A DNA stretch of 63,660 bases from Kitasatospora xanthocidica (GCF_014656195.1 NZ_BNBY01000037.1:1-63660), one strand, 5' to 3'. Shown: positions 15,723 to 24,723, counted from the stretch's first letter. The notes: generated by a model from the sequence alone, not told the origin. Numbers and translations: made by a program.

Positions 15723-17024
15723 ATGACCGTCGAACGGACCGCGCCGGCCGCGCCCGGAGAGCCGCCGGCCCCCGGCGACCACGCCCTCTTCGAGACCATG
15801 GAGGCCGACGTCCGGCTCTACTGCCGGAAGTTCCCGGTGGTCTTCGAGCGGGCCAAGGGCGCGGAACTGTACGCGGAGGACGGCCGGGTCTTCCTCGACT
15901 TCTTCTGCGGCGCCGGCGCCCTCAACTACGGCCACAACCCCGACCCGATCAAGCGGAAGCTGGCCGCCTACCTCGCCGCCGACGGCGTCAGCCACGGCCT
16001 GGACATGTACACCGTCGCCAAGCGGGACTTCCTGGCCAGGATGGACGAGGTGCTGCTGCGCCCGCGCGGACTCGACCACAAGGTCCAGTTCACCGGCCCG
16101 ACCGGCACCGACGCCGTCGAGGCCGCCCTCAAGCTGGCCCGCAAGGCCACCGGGCGCCGCGGGCTGGTCGCCTTCACCGGCGGCTTCCACGGCATGTCGC
16201 AGGGCTCGCTGGCGGTCACCGGCAGCCGGCGCGCCCGCCGGGCCGGCGGCGTCCTCGCCCAGGACGTCACCTTCGTCCCCTACGAGGACGGCCCGCACGG
16301 CGCGTTCGACTCCATCGGCTACCTGGAGCGGCTGCTCAGCGACCCGTCCTCCGGCACCGACCTACCGGCCGCCGTGATCGTGGAGCCGCTCCAGATGGAG
16401 GGCGGCGTCTACCCGGCCTCGGCGGACTGGCTGCGCCGGCTGCGGGACCTGACGGACCGCCACGGCATCCTGCTGATCGCCGACGAGATCCAGTCCGGCT
16501 GCGGGCGGACCGGAACCTTCTTCGCCTTCGAGCAGTCCGGCATCGTCCCGGACCTGATCACCCTCTCCAAGTCCATCGGCGGCTACGGGCTGCCGCTCTC
16601 CCTGGTGCTGCTGCGCCGCGACCTCGACTGCTGGGAGCCCGGCGAGCACACCGGGACCTTCCGCGGCAACCAGCTCGCCTTCGTCGCGGCCACGGCCGCC
16701 TGGGACTACTGGGAGCAGCCGGAGTTCCTCGACGCGCTGGCCGACAACGCCGAGCGGCTGCGCGAGTTCGGCGAGACCGTCCTCGCCAAGGTGCCCGGCG
16801 TCACCGCGCGCGGCCGGGGCATGGTGCTCGGCCTCGACCTCGGCGCGGCCGGCGGCCCCGAGCGGGCCGAGCGCGTCCAGCGGTACTGCTTCGACCAGGG
16901 CCTGGTGGTCGAACTCGCCGGCCGGCACGACGAGGTGGTCAAACTCCTGCCGCCGCTGGTGATCGACCGGGCCTCGCTGGAACGCGGCCTCACCGTCGTC
17001 CTCGACGCGATCCTGGCCGGGTGA
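15723..17024 (+). CDS. Diaminobutyrate-2-oxoglutarate aminotransferase (EctB-like)
   Basis: A 433-aa class III PLP aminotransferase. EctB/Dat enzymes turn L-aspartate-semialdehyde plus glutamate into L-2,4-diaminobutyrate. Features: GPTGTDAVEAALKLARKATGR (cofactor phosphate region), FTGGFHGMSQGSL, IVEPLQMEGG, LIADEIQSGCGRTG, and the PLP lysine in ITLSKSIGGYGLPLS. ATG 15723 follows GGAAAGGA. No ectA, ectC or ectD lies nearby, so ectoine synthesis is unlikely; Dab is probably a building block or carbamoyl acceptor for the adjacent NRPS line. The downstream carbamoyltransferase gene overlaps it by GTGA. Confidence 0.9.
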   Translation: MTVERTAPAAPGEPPAPGDHALFETMEADVRLYCRKFPVVFERAKGAELYAEDGRVFLDFFCGAGALNYGHNPDPIKRKLAAYLAADGVSHGLDMYTVAKRDFLARMDEVLLRPRGLDHKVQFTGPTGTDAVEAALKLARKATGRRGLVAFTGGFHGMSQGSLAVTGSRRARRAGGVLAQDVTFVPYEDGPHGAFDSIGYLERLLSDPSSGTDLPAAVIVEPLQMEGGVYPASADWLRRLRDLTDRHGILLIADEIQSGCGRTGTFFAFEQSGIVPDLITLSKSIGGYGLPLSLVLLRRDLDCWEPGEHTGTFRGNQLAFVAATAAWDYWEQPEFLDALADNAERLREFGETVLAKVPGVTARGRGMVLGLDLGAAGGPERAERVQRYCFDQGLVVELAGRHDEVVKLLPPLVIDRASLERGLTVVLDAILAG

Positions 17025-17959
17025 GCGCCGTGACCAGCCGACGCCACCTGATCTCCGTCGACGACCTCGCCGACAGCGAGCTGTACGACCTGGTCCGCCG
17101 GGGCGCCGAGTTCGCGGCCGGCCACGCCGAGGACGCCCGGCCGCTGCGCGAGCACGTGGTCGGCATCCTCTTCCGCAAGACCTCCACCAGGACCAGGACG
17201 GCCTTCTCCGCCGGCGCGCTGCGGCTCGGCGCGCAGATCATCGGCTACGGCCCCGACGACCTCCAGCAGAACACCGGCGAGACCGTCGAGGACACCGCCC
17301 GGGTGCTGTCCGGGATGCTCGACGTGCTGGTCGCCCGGACGACCGGCCCCGAGGCCGAGCTGCGGGCGCTGGCCGACCAGCAGACCATGGCGGTGATCAA
17401 CGCGATGAGCGCCGAGGAGCACCCGACCCAGGCCCTCGCCGACCTCACCACCCTGCACCGGCACTTCGGCCGGGTCGACGGGCTGCGGGTGCTCTACGCG
17501 GGGGAGGGCAACAACAGCGCCTCCGCGCTCACCCTCGCCCTGTCCCGCTACGCCGGCACCGAACTCCACCTGCGGACACCGCCCGGGTACGGCGTCCACC
17601 CCCGCTACGTGGAGCGGGCCTCGGCCGAGGCCGGGCGCCGCGGCGGCCTGGTCGAGCAGCGGCACGACATGGCCGACCTGCCGGAGGTCGACGTCGTCTA
17701 CACCACCCGCTGGCAGACCACCGGCACCAGCAAGCCCGACCCGGACTGGCGCTCGGTGTTCGACCCCTTCCGGGTGGACGACGCCGTCATGGCCGCCACC
17801 TCCGCGCCCGTCTTCCTGCACGACCTGCCCGCCCACCGGGGGGAGGAGGTCACCGCCTCCGTCCTCGACGGACCGCTCAGCCTCGCCTTCGGGCAGGCGG
17901 AGAACAAGTACCACAGCGCGCGCGCCGTCCTGGAGTGGTGCACGGCCGGGACCGGCTGA
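17021..17959 (+). CDS. Ornithine carbamoyltransferase-like enzyme with altered amine site
   Basis: About 312 aa (309 if GTG 17030 is used; I chose GTG 17021 because it overlaps the aminotransferase stop). The carbamoyl-phosphate motifs are intact: STRTR at about 55-59 and HPTQ at about 134-137. The motifs that hold ornithine in true OTCases are changed: HCLP reads HDLP (about 267-270, so the conserved Cys is Asp), and SMG reads TTG (about 233-235). Carbamoyl transfer to another diamino acid, such as Dap or Dab, is therefore likelier than arginine synthesis. A carbamoyltransferase acting on a Dap unit is known from tuberactinomycin biosynthesis (VioL). Here the substrate is inference from the neighbouring Dap and Dab genes. 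Confidence 0.88.
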   Translation: MSAVTSRRHLISVDDLADSELYDLVRRGAEFAAGHAEDARPLREHVVGILFRKTSTRTRTAFSAGALRLGAQIIGYGPDDLQQNTGETVEDTARVLSGMLDVLVARTTGPEAELRALADQQTMAVINAMSAEEHPTQALADLTTLHRHFGRVDGLRVLYAGEGNNSASALTLALSRYAGTELHLRTPPGYGVHPRYVERASAEAGRRGGLVEQRHDMADLPEVDVVYTTRWQTTGTSKPDPDWRSVFDPFRVDDAVMAATSAPVFLHDLPAHRGEEVTASVLDGPLSLAFGQAENKYHSARAVLEWCTAGTG

Positions 17960-17993
17960 GCGCGCGGTGGCACGGCGGCGCGGTGGCGGCGTC

Positions 17994-18026
17994 GTGAACG
18001 GTCGGCCCGGCGCGCCGCCCGTTCAC
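17994..18026. terminator. Hairpin between convergent units
   Basis: GTGAACGG (17994-18001) pairs with CCGTTCAC (18019-18026) around a GC-rich 17-nt loop. It lies between the carbamoyltransferase (plus) and LAL regulator (minus) stops, so it can serve both strands. Confidence 0.55.
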
Positions 18027-18152
18027 GGCCCGTGCGCCGCGCCGCCGCTCCCGGCCGGCCGGGACGCACCGGTGCTCACGTCCCCTCAGGCGTGTCTTGC
18101 GGGTCTTCGCCGGGTCCGCGACGCCAGGGCACGCCCTGGGCCGCACCGGTGG

Positions 18153-21071
18153 TCACGGCCGGCGCCGGTCCGGGGCGAGCTCCGCCGCCAGTCGGCAGAG
18201 CTCGCCCCGGTCGGCCGCCCCGGTCTTCTGCACCAGGCTGGCCAGGTGCTTCTCGACCGTACGCGGGGAGATCGACAGCCGCCGGGCCAGGTCCTGGTTG
18301 CCGGGCCGGTCCACCAGCAGCGCCAGCACCTCGTACTCGCGAGGGGTGACGCCCCGCTCCCGCAGCGCGGCCGGGATGCGGTCCCGTCCGGTGCGGCGCT
18401 GCCCGACGCTCGCCCCCGCCTGCCGGAGCAGGGCCCGGCAGGCGCCCGCGACGGACGGCACGTCCAGCTCGTGGAAGTACTCCTCCGCGGTGCGCAGCCA
18501 GCTCACCGGATCGCCCCAGCCGTCGGCCAGCGCGGCCTCGGCGACCAGCCGCAGGCCCAGCCGGTGGGCGGTCGGGAAGCGGTCGGGGTCCTGCCGCAGC
18601 CGCTCGACCTCCGCGGCGGCCTCCGCGCCCCGGCCCCGGCGGCCGAGCAGCACCGCCCGGGCCAGGGCCAGGAACGGACGGTTCCAGGCCAGTTCCGCGC
18701 CCGGGGCGCCGGCGACCGCCTCGTACTCGGCCCAGCCCGCCCGGCCGGCCAGGACGGCGAGCAGCGGGTCCAGCCCGTACCGGCCGGACAGGTAGAAGAC
18801 GCTCGGGTGCCGGGCCTCCCACTCCGCGGTGGCGGCGAGCTCGGCCTCGGCGCCGGCCCGGTCCTCCTCCAGCAGCGCGCACACCGCCCGGCACAGCCCG
18901 AGCACCACCGGGGTGAGCAGCGAGCCGTCGCCCCCGGCCTGGCGGAACAGCCGCAGCTCGCGCTCCATGTCCCGGCGGCGGCCGCGGTGGGCGGCGAGCG
19001 TCGCCGAGGTCAGCCGCAGGTAGCGGTGGGTGGCGAGGTTGCCCATCCGCAGGCTGGTGTCCAGCCAGCGGTCCACGATCGTCTCGGCGGTGGCGGGGTC
19101 GCCGCGCAGCACGGCGTTCATCGCCAGCAGGCTCTCGGTGTGCTGGGTGCGCACCAGCGAGCCCAGCTCCCGGGCGGCCTCCCCGGCCTGCTCCAGCCGG
19201 CGGGCGTCGCCGGTGCGCAGGAAGGCGTTGGCCCCCAGCCGGAGCAGGGCCTCGAACCGCCAGTTGGGCAGGCCGTGCGTCTCGGCGACGGCCAGCATCC
19301 GCTCCAGGCAGGCGTCGGCCGCGTCGAAGCCGCGCTCGCGGGCGAGCAGGGCGAGCAGCTGCAGCGCCTGGCAGGCCAGCACCGGCGGCCCGGTCCGCTC
19401 CGCCTCCTCGGCGGTCTCCCGGGCGATCCGCTCGGCGTCGTCCACCCGGTCCCGCTCGCCGGGCAGCAGCGCCAGGTGCCCCTCGACCACCGCCAGCGCG
19501 GCCGTCTGCTCGGGCCGGCCCCCGTCGTGCAGCAGCGCCCGGGCCGCCGAGACCTGGGTGACGGTGTCGGGGCCCCGCTCGGCCACCACGGCCGCCCAGG
19601 CCAGCCGGGTGCGCAGCGCGACCTCCCGCTCCGGGCTCAACGCGGCGGAGCTGGCCTTCGGCAGGTCGTCGGCCAGCGCGAGCGCGCGGTCCAGCCGGCC
19701 GGCCTCGACCAGCGCGTACGCCAGCGACTCGGTGACCGCCGTCCGGTCCGTCGGGGCCGCCAGTTCCACGGCCCGCTCCAGCAGCCGGACGGCCGAGGCG
19801 GAGGCGCCCTCGGCCAGCGCCTGCCGCCCGGCCTCGGCGTAGAGCAGGGCCGCGCCGTGGTGGTCGCCGGCCGCGACGAGCAGCCGGGCCACCAGCCGGC
19901 CGTGGTCGGCCGCGTACGGCGGTCCGGCCTTGCGCAGCGCGGCGGCGGCCCGGCGGGCGAGCGCGGCCCGCTCCGCCGGGGCGACGCTCTCCAGCACCGC
20001 CTGCGCGGTGATGGCGTGCCGGAAGCCGTACCCCTCCGGCGCACCGGGGTCGGGCACGATGAAGTCCGCCTCGGCCGCGGCGCGCAGCCGGGCGAACAGG
20101 CCGGGATCGTCGTCCCCGGTGACGAGTTGCAGGCAGTCCACCGAGAACCGGGGGCCGAGGGTGGCCGCCGTCAGCAGCAACTCCCGTACCGGCGCGGCCA
20201 GTCGGCCGAGACGCAGGCCGCAGCCGTGCACCACGCCGGCCGGCACCGTGGCGGTCAGGTCGCCGGTCACCCGCCAGCCGTCGCCGTCCCGGCGCAGCGC
20301 GTCCGAGCCGACCAGCTCGGCCAGCAACTCCTCCACCAGGTACGGGTTCCCGCCGCTGCGCTCGGCCAGCCGGGCGACCACCGCGGACGGCACCCGGGCC
20401 ACCGGCACGCCCAGGCAGCCCGCGGCCAGCGCCCCGACCTCGGCGGTGGTCAGCGGCGGCAGCTCCGCGACCGACGCCACCCGGCGCCGCTCGGCCCCGC
20501 GCACCAGGTCCAGCGCGTTGCCCGGCTCCGGCCGCAGTGTCGCGACCAGCAGCACCGGCACCCGGTCGAGGTGGTCCACCAGGTACTCCACCGCGCCGAC
20601 CGTCTCGGCGTCCGCGTCGTGCAGGTCCTCCAGGGCCAGCACGCAGCCGGACCGGCGGCCGACGACGGCGAGCAGCCGTAGCAGCGCCTCGGCGAGCTCC
20701 ACCACGCTCTCGGCGTAGCCGGGCCCCGCCGCGGACCGCCACTCCGGCACCAGCCGGCCCAGGGCCGGCCGGTACGGCAGCAGCTCCGGGTCCCCGGGGG
20801 GTCCCCCGGCGTGGAAGCACGAGTAGAGCGCCTCCACCAGCGGGCGGAACGGGGTGTCCGCCCCGGTGGTGCTACTGCGGCCCCGGAGTACCGGCAGCCC
20901 GGCCGCCACGGCCCGTCCGGCGCAGTCGTCGACCAGCCTGGACTTGCCGATGCCGGCCTCGCCCACCAGGAACACCGAGCGCCCGCCGTCGCCGTGAAGG
21001 CGCGTCAGGGTTCTTCGGAGCAGCGAGGTCTCGGCCGTCCGGCCGACGGTCACCGGTGATGAGGTCCGCAT
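18153..21071 (-). CDS. LAL-family LuxR transcriptional regulator
   Basis: A 972-aa large ATP-binding LuxR regulator. It has an N-terminal AAA ATPase with Walker A GEAGIGKS (about residues 36-43) and a Walker B-like LALEDLHDAD (near 145), then a long alpha-helical repeat region. The C-terminal LuxR HTH starts at VTPREYEVLALL and carries ISPRTVEKHLASLVQKTG. LALs of this size are typical pathway-specific activators in streptomycete biosynthetic loci. It stands alone on the minus strand between the NRPS/carbamoyltransferase block and the LanM block, so either or both may be targets. The ATG start is at 21071; no ligand domain is obvious. Confidence 0.93.
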   Translation of the reverse strand: MRTSSPVTVGRTAETSLLRRTLTRLHGDGGRSVFLVGEAGIGKSRLVDDCAGRAVAAGLPVLRGRSSTTGADTPFRPLVEALYSCFHAGGPPGDPELLPYRPALGRLVPEWRSAAGPGYAESVVELAEALLRLLAVVGRRSGCVLALEDLHDADAETVGAVEYLVDHLDRVPVLLVATLRPEPGNALDLVRGAERRRVASVAELPPLTTAEVGALAAGCLGVPVARVPSAVVARLAERSGGNPYLVEELLAELVGSDALRRDGDGWRVTGDLTATVPAGVVHGCGLRLGRLAAPVRELLLTAATLGPRFSVDCLQLVTGDDDPGLFARLRAAAEADFIVPDPGAPEGYGFRHAITAQAVLESVAPAERAALARRAAAALRKAGPPYAADHGRLVARLLVAAGDHHGAALLYAEAGRQALAEGASASAVRLLERAVELAAPTDRTAVTESLAYALVEAGRLDRALALADDLPKASSAALSPEREVALRTRLAWAAVVAERGPDTVTQVSAARALLHDGGRPEQTAALAVVEGHLALLPGERDRVDDAERIARETAEEAERTGPPVLACQALQLLALLARERGFDAADACLERMLAVAETHGLPNWRFEALLRLGANAFLRTGDARRLEQAGEAARELGSLVRTQHTESLLAMNAVLRGDPATAETIVDRWLDTSLRMGNLATHRYLRLTSATLAAHRGRRRDMERELRLFRQAGGDGSLLTPVVLGLCRAVCALLEEDRAGAEAELAATAEWEARHPSVFYLSGRYGLDPLLAVLAGRAGWAEYEAVAGAPGAELAWNRPFLALARAVLLGRRGRGAEAAAEVERLRQDPDRFPTAHRLGLRLVAEAALADGWGDPVSWLRTAEEYFHELDVPSVAGACRALLRQAGASVGQRRTGRDRIPAALRERGVTPREYEVLALLVDRPGNQDLARRLSISPRTVEKHLASLVQKTGAADRGELCRLAAELAPDRRRP

Positions 21072-21268
21072 GGCCGCAGGCTATTGGGCCTCGGACGGCT
21101 CCGGAAGAGCGGAATCGGGCATTCACCGCCCGACCGACCGGCAGGTTCCTGCCGGAACGCGCCGGTGGCCGGGCGGTGACGGGTGTCCGGGCGGTGGCGA
21201 CGGCGCGCCGGGTGGTGCCGACGGAGCGCCGCTTGGTGGTGACGGCGGCCGGGCCCGGCGGGCGGGGG
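21072..21268. other. Repetitive GC-rich spacer upstream of the LAL gene
   Basis: A 197-bp stretch with imperfect short repeats (GGTGGTGACGG-like units, about 21174-21255). No confident gene or promoter is seen. It separates the cysteine-free small ORF from the LAL start and must hold the LAL promoter unless the two are cotranscribed. Confidence 0.4.
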
Positions 21269-21580
21269 CTACTCCTCGTGGTAGCTCATCGTCGTCCACG
21301 GGTCCCCGGTCTCGGCCATCCGGGCGGTCCCGCCGCCCAGCAGCACGGAGCGGCGGGCGAGCCGGCTGCCCGGGTGCAGCCTGATCGCGCCGGCCGGGTG
21401 GTCGGCGGCCACGCTCTCGTGGCCGTCGGACCGCTTCCACCGGCGGACCGCCTCCGGCGCGGACGTTCCGGCGGGCTGCCCGACGGCCGGCCTGCCCGCG
21501 GCGGGGGTGGTCTCGGCGAGCGGTCTGGCCGGGGTGTCGGTTCGGTTCAAGGGGTTCACCCTTCTCTCTTCGAGGGTCAC
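21269..21580 (-). CDS. Small cysteine-free ORF coupled to lanM
   Basis: A frame of 103 codons from GTG 21580, or 96 aa from GTG 21559 (VNPLNRTD), which has an AGAGAAGG-type ribosome-binding site just upstream. The product is Pro/Ala/Arg-rich with a GG-containing stretch (SVLLGGGTARM) followed by an acidic, Ser/Thr-bearing tail (GDPWTTMSYHEE). Position directly after lanM and the Gly-Gly followed by Ser/Thr suggest a RiPP precursor, but there is no Cys, so no lanthionine ring could form within it. It may be a dehydrated-only substrate, an unrelated small protein, or not translated. I do not recognise a family. Confidence 0.45.
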   Translation of the reverse strand: MTLEERRVNPLNRTDTPARPLAETTPAAGRPAVGQPAGTSAPEAVRRWKRSDGHESVAADHPAGAIRLHPGSRLARRSVLLGGGTARMAETGDPWTTMSYHEE

Positions 21581-21667
21581 GGCGCCACGGAGGACGGCCG
21601 ATCGAGCGTCACGGCGTCACGGTGGACGGCCGCTGGTGGGTCACGGCGTCCTCTTGGGACGGCCGCG
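21571..21667. repeat. Triplicated 32-bp repeat at the lanM 3' end
   Basis: Three imperfect units (21571-21602, 21603-21634, 21635-21667). On the minus strand each carries GGCCGTCC...GCCGTGAC. The result is nested GTGA junctions: lanM ends VTHQRPSTVTP-stop; an 11-codon frame VTLDRPSSVAP-stop (21577-21612) overlaps that stop; and the small ORF begins VTLEER at 21580. The duplication copies the stop/start junction itself. Confidence 0.85.
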
Positions 21668-24600
21668 TCGAACTCGGCGCCAGGAGCAGCGCCGAAGCCG
21701 TACGGTGGGCGAAGCCGAGCCGGAGCAGCCCGTGGCCGACCCCGGCCAGCCCGAACAGCAGGCCCGGGACGGCCAGGCCGTCGGGGGTGCCGCAGACCGG
21801 CCCGGTACGGGCCAGCGCGTCCAGCAGCGCGGCCGTGCGGCGCGCCCGGCCGCGACCGGCGGCCGCACCGGGAGCCCGGCCGAGCAGCTCCAGCACGCCC
21901 GTCTCGCCGTGGCAGAGGCTGTGGTCGGGCCGCGGACCGGCCGCCACGGCCGCGCGGACGGCGGCCCCGGCCCAGGCGGCGAGTTCCGGGTCGGCCGCCG
22001 CGGCCCCGCTGTCGACCACCGCGAGCGCGATGCCGGGCGCGCCCTCGCAGCAGGACCCGCCGGGCGCCCGTCCGGCCACGGACGAGCGCAGCGCGGCCAG
22101 CCCGGCGCGCTCGTGGGCGGCGCCGCCGCCCGCCCGGGCGAAGGCCAGCAGGGCCCAGCCGAGGCCGGCGGTCCCGGTGGCGAAGCCCGCGGCCGGTGCC
22201 GGTGACCGGTCGGCTCGGTCGAGCTGGTCGAGCTGGTCGAGTCGGTCTAGTCGGTCGAGGAGGCGGTCGGCGCAGAGCCGCGCGCCGGCCCAGGCCTCGG
22301 GGTCGCCGGTCTCCTGGTGCACCGCGAGCAGGGCCGCGAGTCCGCCGGCCGTGCCGTCGGCCAGCCCGGACGGCTCCTCGGCCTCGGCGGCGGCCGCGGT
22401 GAGCCGGACGGCGGGCCCGACCCAGTCGAGCACCTCCCGGTCCGCCAGCAGCCCGCCCACCTGTGCCAGCGCCCAGGTGAGGCCGCCCAGGCCGGCCCAG
22501 GCCCCCGAGCCGACCAGCGGCAGGTCCTCGGGCCGGGCGGCGAGCCGCTCCAGCAGGTCCGGTACCGGCCGCAGCGCGTGGCGGGCCACCTCGGCGTAGC
22601 GGTCCGTCCCGGTGAGCGCGGCGAGTTGGGCGAGGAACAGGGCCGGCCCGGGGTAGCCGCCGCCGAGGTCGGCGCCGGCCGGGGCGAGCCGCCAGTACCG
22701 GTCGGCGACCAGGTCGAGGCCGAGCCAGTTCGCCCGCTCCGCCGACCGGTGCGCCCCGTCGACCAGCCGGTCGCCGAGGGCCTGGGCGGCGGCGAGCAGC
22801 CGGTCGGGCTCCGGGGCGGGGGCGTCGGGCGGTTCGGCCCGCGCCGCCGTCGCGGCCGCTCCGTGGGCGGGGCGGGTGGAACGGGCCGCCATGGCCGCGC
22901 GGACGATCCACTCCTGCCCGGCGGGGTCGGTCGTGCCCAGGGCGGTGAGCCGCTCGGTGACCCGGTCGAGGCCGGGGCGGTCCAGGAGGCCGGGGAACGG
23001 CCGGCCCCGGCCGCCGCGCAGCTCCGTCCCGCCGGGGCGGGTGGTGAACAGCGGTACGTCGCCGTCCCGGAGTTCGGCGACCTCCTCCTCCATCAGCGCG
23101 GCCGGGCCGGGGCGGGCGGACTCGCCGGTGCCGAGGGTCCGCAGCAGCGCCTCGCGGTGCGCCGCGTCGCGCAGCACGTCGGGGTGGGTCGACTCGTCGA
23201 GCAGCGTCGCGTACTCCTCGGTGGCCCGCAGCACCACCCGGACCTCGTCCTCGGCGAAGGCGCTCAGCAGTCCGCGCGGGCCGGTGAGGTCGGTGAGTCC
23301 CGCCGCGAGCGCCCGGCGGCCCGCGCGGAAGCCGGCCAGCAGGGCGTCCAGGTGGTCGGCCGGATCGGAGTCGGCGCCGTCGAGCCGCGGCCGGTTCTCG
23401 GCACCGGGGAACTCGGCCGCACCGCGGACCAGCCGCATCTCGTCGGTGCCCGCCGCCGCCCAGCGCACGGCCCCGCTCGGCGAGCCGGCGCCGACGTCGC
23501 CGCCGAGCCCGGAGGCGTCCAGGGCGCGCTCGTCACCGAGGACCAGCCGCGGCAGCAGACCGGTGCGGTGCGCCGAGGCCTGCAGCGCCAGCGCCGCCGG
23601 ATCGCTCTGCCACGGATCGTCCTCCGGCCGGTCCGGGTCGGCCGGCGCGGGCGGGTGGAAGAGGGTTTCGAGGTCGACCGGCACGGGGTGCTCGCCGCAG
23701 GCGATCAGGTTCCCGGCGTGCAGGTCGGTGGCGTCCAGGGCGTGCAGCAGGGCGAGCCAGGCGCCCTGCCGCAGGTAGAACCGTTCCACCTCGGCCGGTT
23801 CGGCGCAGGGTCGCCGCTCGATGAACTCCAGCCAGCCGTAGCCGGGTCGCTCCAGCAGGGCCGGGGTGCGCAGGCCGGGGGTGCCGGGCCGGGCGTTGAA
23901 CCAGCCGACCAGGTCGGCGAGATGGCGGTGGACGGCGGTCGGCCTCGGCCGGTACACCAGCCGCCCGCCGCCGGCGAAGCGCAGCACCGCGACGGCCCGC
24001 CCGCCCCGGTGCCCGTCGCCGGCGCCGCGCCGGACCGCCACCAGCGGGCCGGGGTCGGTGCCGTGGAACAGGGCCCCGGTCAGCTCCCGCCGGTCGGCGG
24101 CGAACCGGGTCAGCAGCTCCGCGAAGGCGTCGGCGGCGGCCAGGCAGTTCTGCGCCAGGATCCTTGCCAGCACCGGGTATTCGCCGAACAGCGCGCGGAG
24201 CCCGGCCGGTGCGGCCATCCGCCGGACGAAGTCGCGGAAGCGGTCGGCGGGGGTGTCACCCGCCAGCACCCCTTCCTCCCTGGCCACATTGAGCTCCAGG
24301 ACGAGCGTCCGGGCGGCCTGCCGGGCCAGCGTGTCGGTGAGCCCGGCGACGAACTGCGCCCGCACGGCGGGCAGATCGACCGCCTCGGGGGGCAGGGCCG
24401 CCGGCAGCCCGGCACCGGCCAGCCGGGCCAGCGGCGCCACGACGGCCCGGAACCCGCTGACGCCGGGCAGGTCTCCGGCGGGTGACTCCCGGTCGGGCCC
24501 GTCCCCGTACGGCGGGCGGGCCGTCGGGGCCCCGGCCAGCGCCTGCTCGACGAACGCCGCCCAGGCGGGCCGGGCCGCCCGGGCCCGGTCCGGCGCCGGA

Positions 24601-24668
24601 ATCGCGGGCAGCCACCAACCGCCGGATCCGGAAGCGGCGTTCGCGGTTGTGGGGGCCGTAGCAATCAC
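21609..24668 (-). CDS. lanM: Class II lanthipeptide synthetase LanM
   Basis: About 1019 aa, normal for LanM, which dehydrates Ser/Thr through phosphorylation and then cyclises onto Cys. The N-terminal dehydratase holds the kinase-like motif DATDLHAGNLIACGEHPVPVDLETLF (cut here: DLHAGN, then PVDLETLF). The C-terminal LanC domain keeps its zinc ligands in GGSCCEGAPGIAL and LCHGETG. GTG 24668 is my start; it shares GTGA with the stop of a 6-codon frame beginning at an upstream ATG. No TTG/GTG nearby has a better ribosome-binding site, so the start is uncertain by some 12 codons. Both domains look active, yet no Cys-bearing precursor is visible beside it. A LAL regulator lies downstream. Confidence 0.9.
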   Translation of the reverse strand: MIATAPTTANAASGSGGWWLPAIPAPDRARAARPAWAAFVEQALAGAPTARPPYGDGPDRESPAGDLPGVSGFRAVVAPLARLAGAGLPAALPPEAVDLPAVRAQFVAGLTDTLARQAARTLVLELNVAREEGVLAGDTPADRFRDFVRRMAAPAGLRALFGEYPVLARILAQNCLAAADAFAELLTRFAADRRELTGALFHGTDPGPLVAVRRGAGDGHRGGRAVAVLRFAGGGRLVYRPRPTAVHRHLADLVGWFNARPGTPGLRTPALLERPGYGWLEFIERRPCAEPAEVERFYLRQGAWLALLHALDATDLHAGNLIACGEHPVPVDLETLFHPPAPADPDRPEDDPWQSDPAALALQASAHRTGLLPRLVLGDERALDASGLGGDVGAGSPSGAVRWAAAGTDEMRLVRGAAEFPGAENRPRLDGADSDPADHLDALLAGFRAGRRALAAGLTDLTGPRGLLSAFAEDEVRVVLRATEEYATLLDESTHPDVLRDAAHREALLRTLGTGESARPGPAALMEEEVAELRDGDVPLFTTRPGGTELRGGRGRPFPGLLDRPGLDRVTERLTALGTTDPAGQEWIVRAAMAARSTRPAHGAAATAARAEPPDAPAPEPDRLLAAAQALGDRLVDGAHRSAERANWLGLDLVADRYWRLAPAGADLGGGYPGPALFLAQLAALTGTDRYAEVARHALRPVPDLLERLAARPEDLPLVGSGAWAGLGGLTWALAQVGGLLADREVLDWVGPAVRLTAAAAEAEEPSGLADGTAGGLAALLAVHQETGDPEAWAGARLCADRLLDRLDRLDQLDQLDRADRSPAPAAGFATGTAGLGWALLAFARAGGGAAHERAGLAALRSSVAGRAPGGSCCEGAPGIALAVVDSGAAAADPELAAWAGAAVRAAVAAGPRPDHSLCHGETGVLELLGRAPGAAAGRGRARRTAALLDALARTGPVCGTPDGLAVPGLLFGLAGVGHGLLRLGFAHRTASALLLAPSSTRPSQEDAVTHQRPSTVTP

Positions 24669-24723
24669 AGTGCAGAGGGTGACATCGTGTGGAGGATTGC
24701 ACAAGGGTGTGATCTCCAGGTGT

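Noticed and set aside
15723..17024. Ectoine biosynthesis gene ectB
   Set aside because: No ectA, ectC or ectD adjacent. Context is NRPS, MbtH and carbamoyltransferase; Dab as a peptide precursor fits better.
17021..17959. Housekeeping ornithine carbamoyltransferase ArgF
   Set aside because: Both ornithine-binding motifs are altered (HDLP, TTG), and the gene is coupled to a diaminobutyrate aminotransferase rather than arg genes.
21123..21440. A 105-codon minus-strand frame upstream of the LAL gene as a RiPP precursor
   Set aside because: Frame is Pro/Arg/Ser shadow sequence from GC-rich repeats, overlaps the better-supported 21269-21580 ORF and has no ribosome-binding site.
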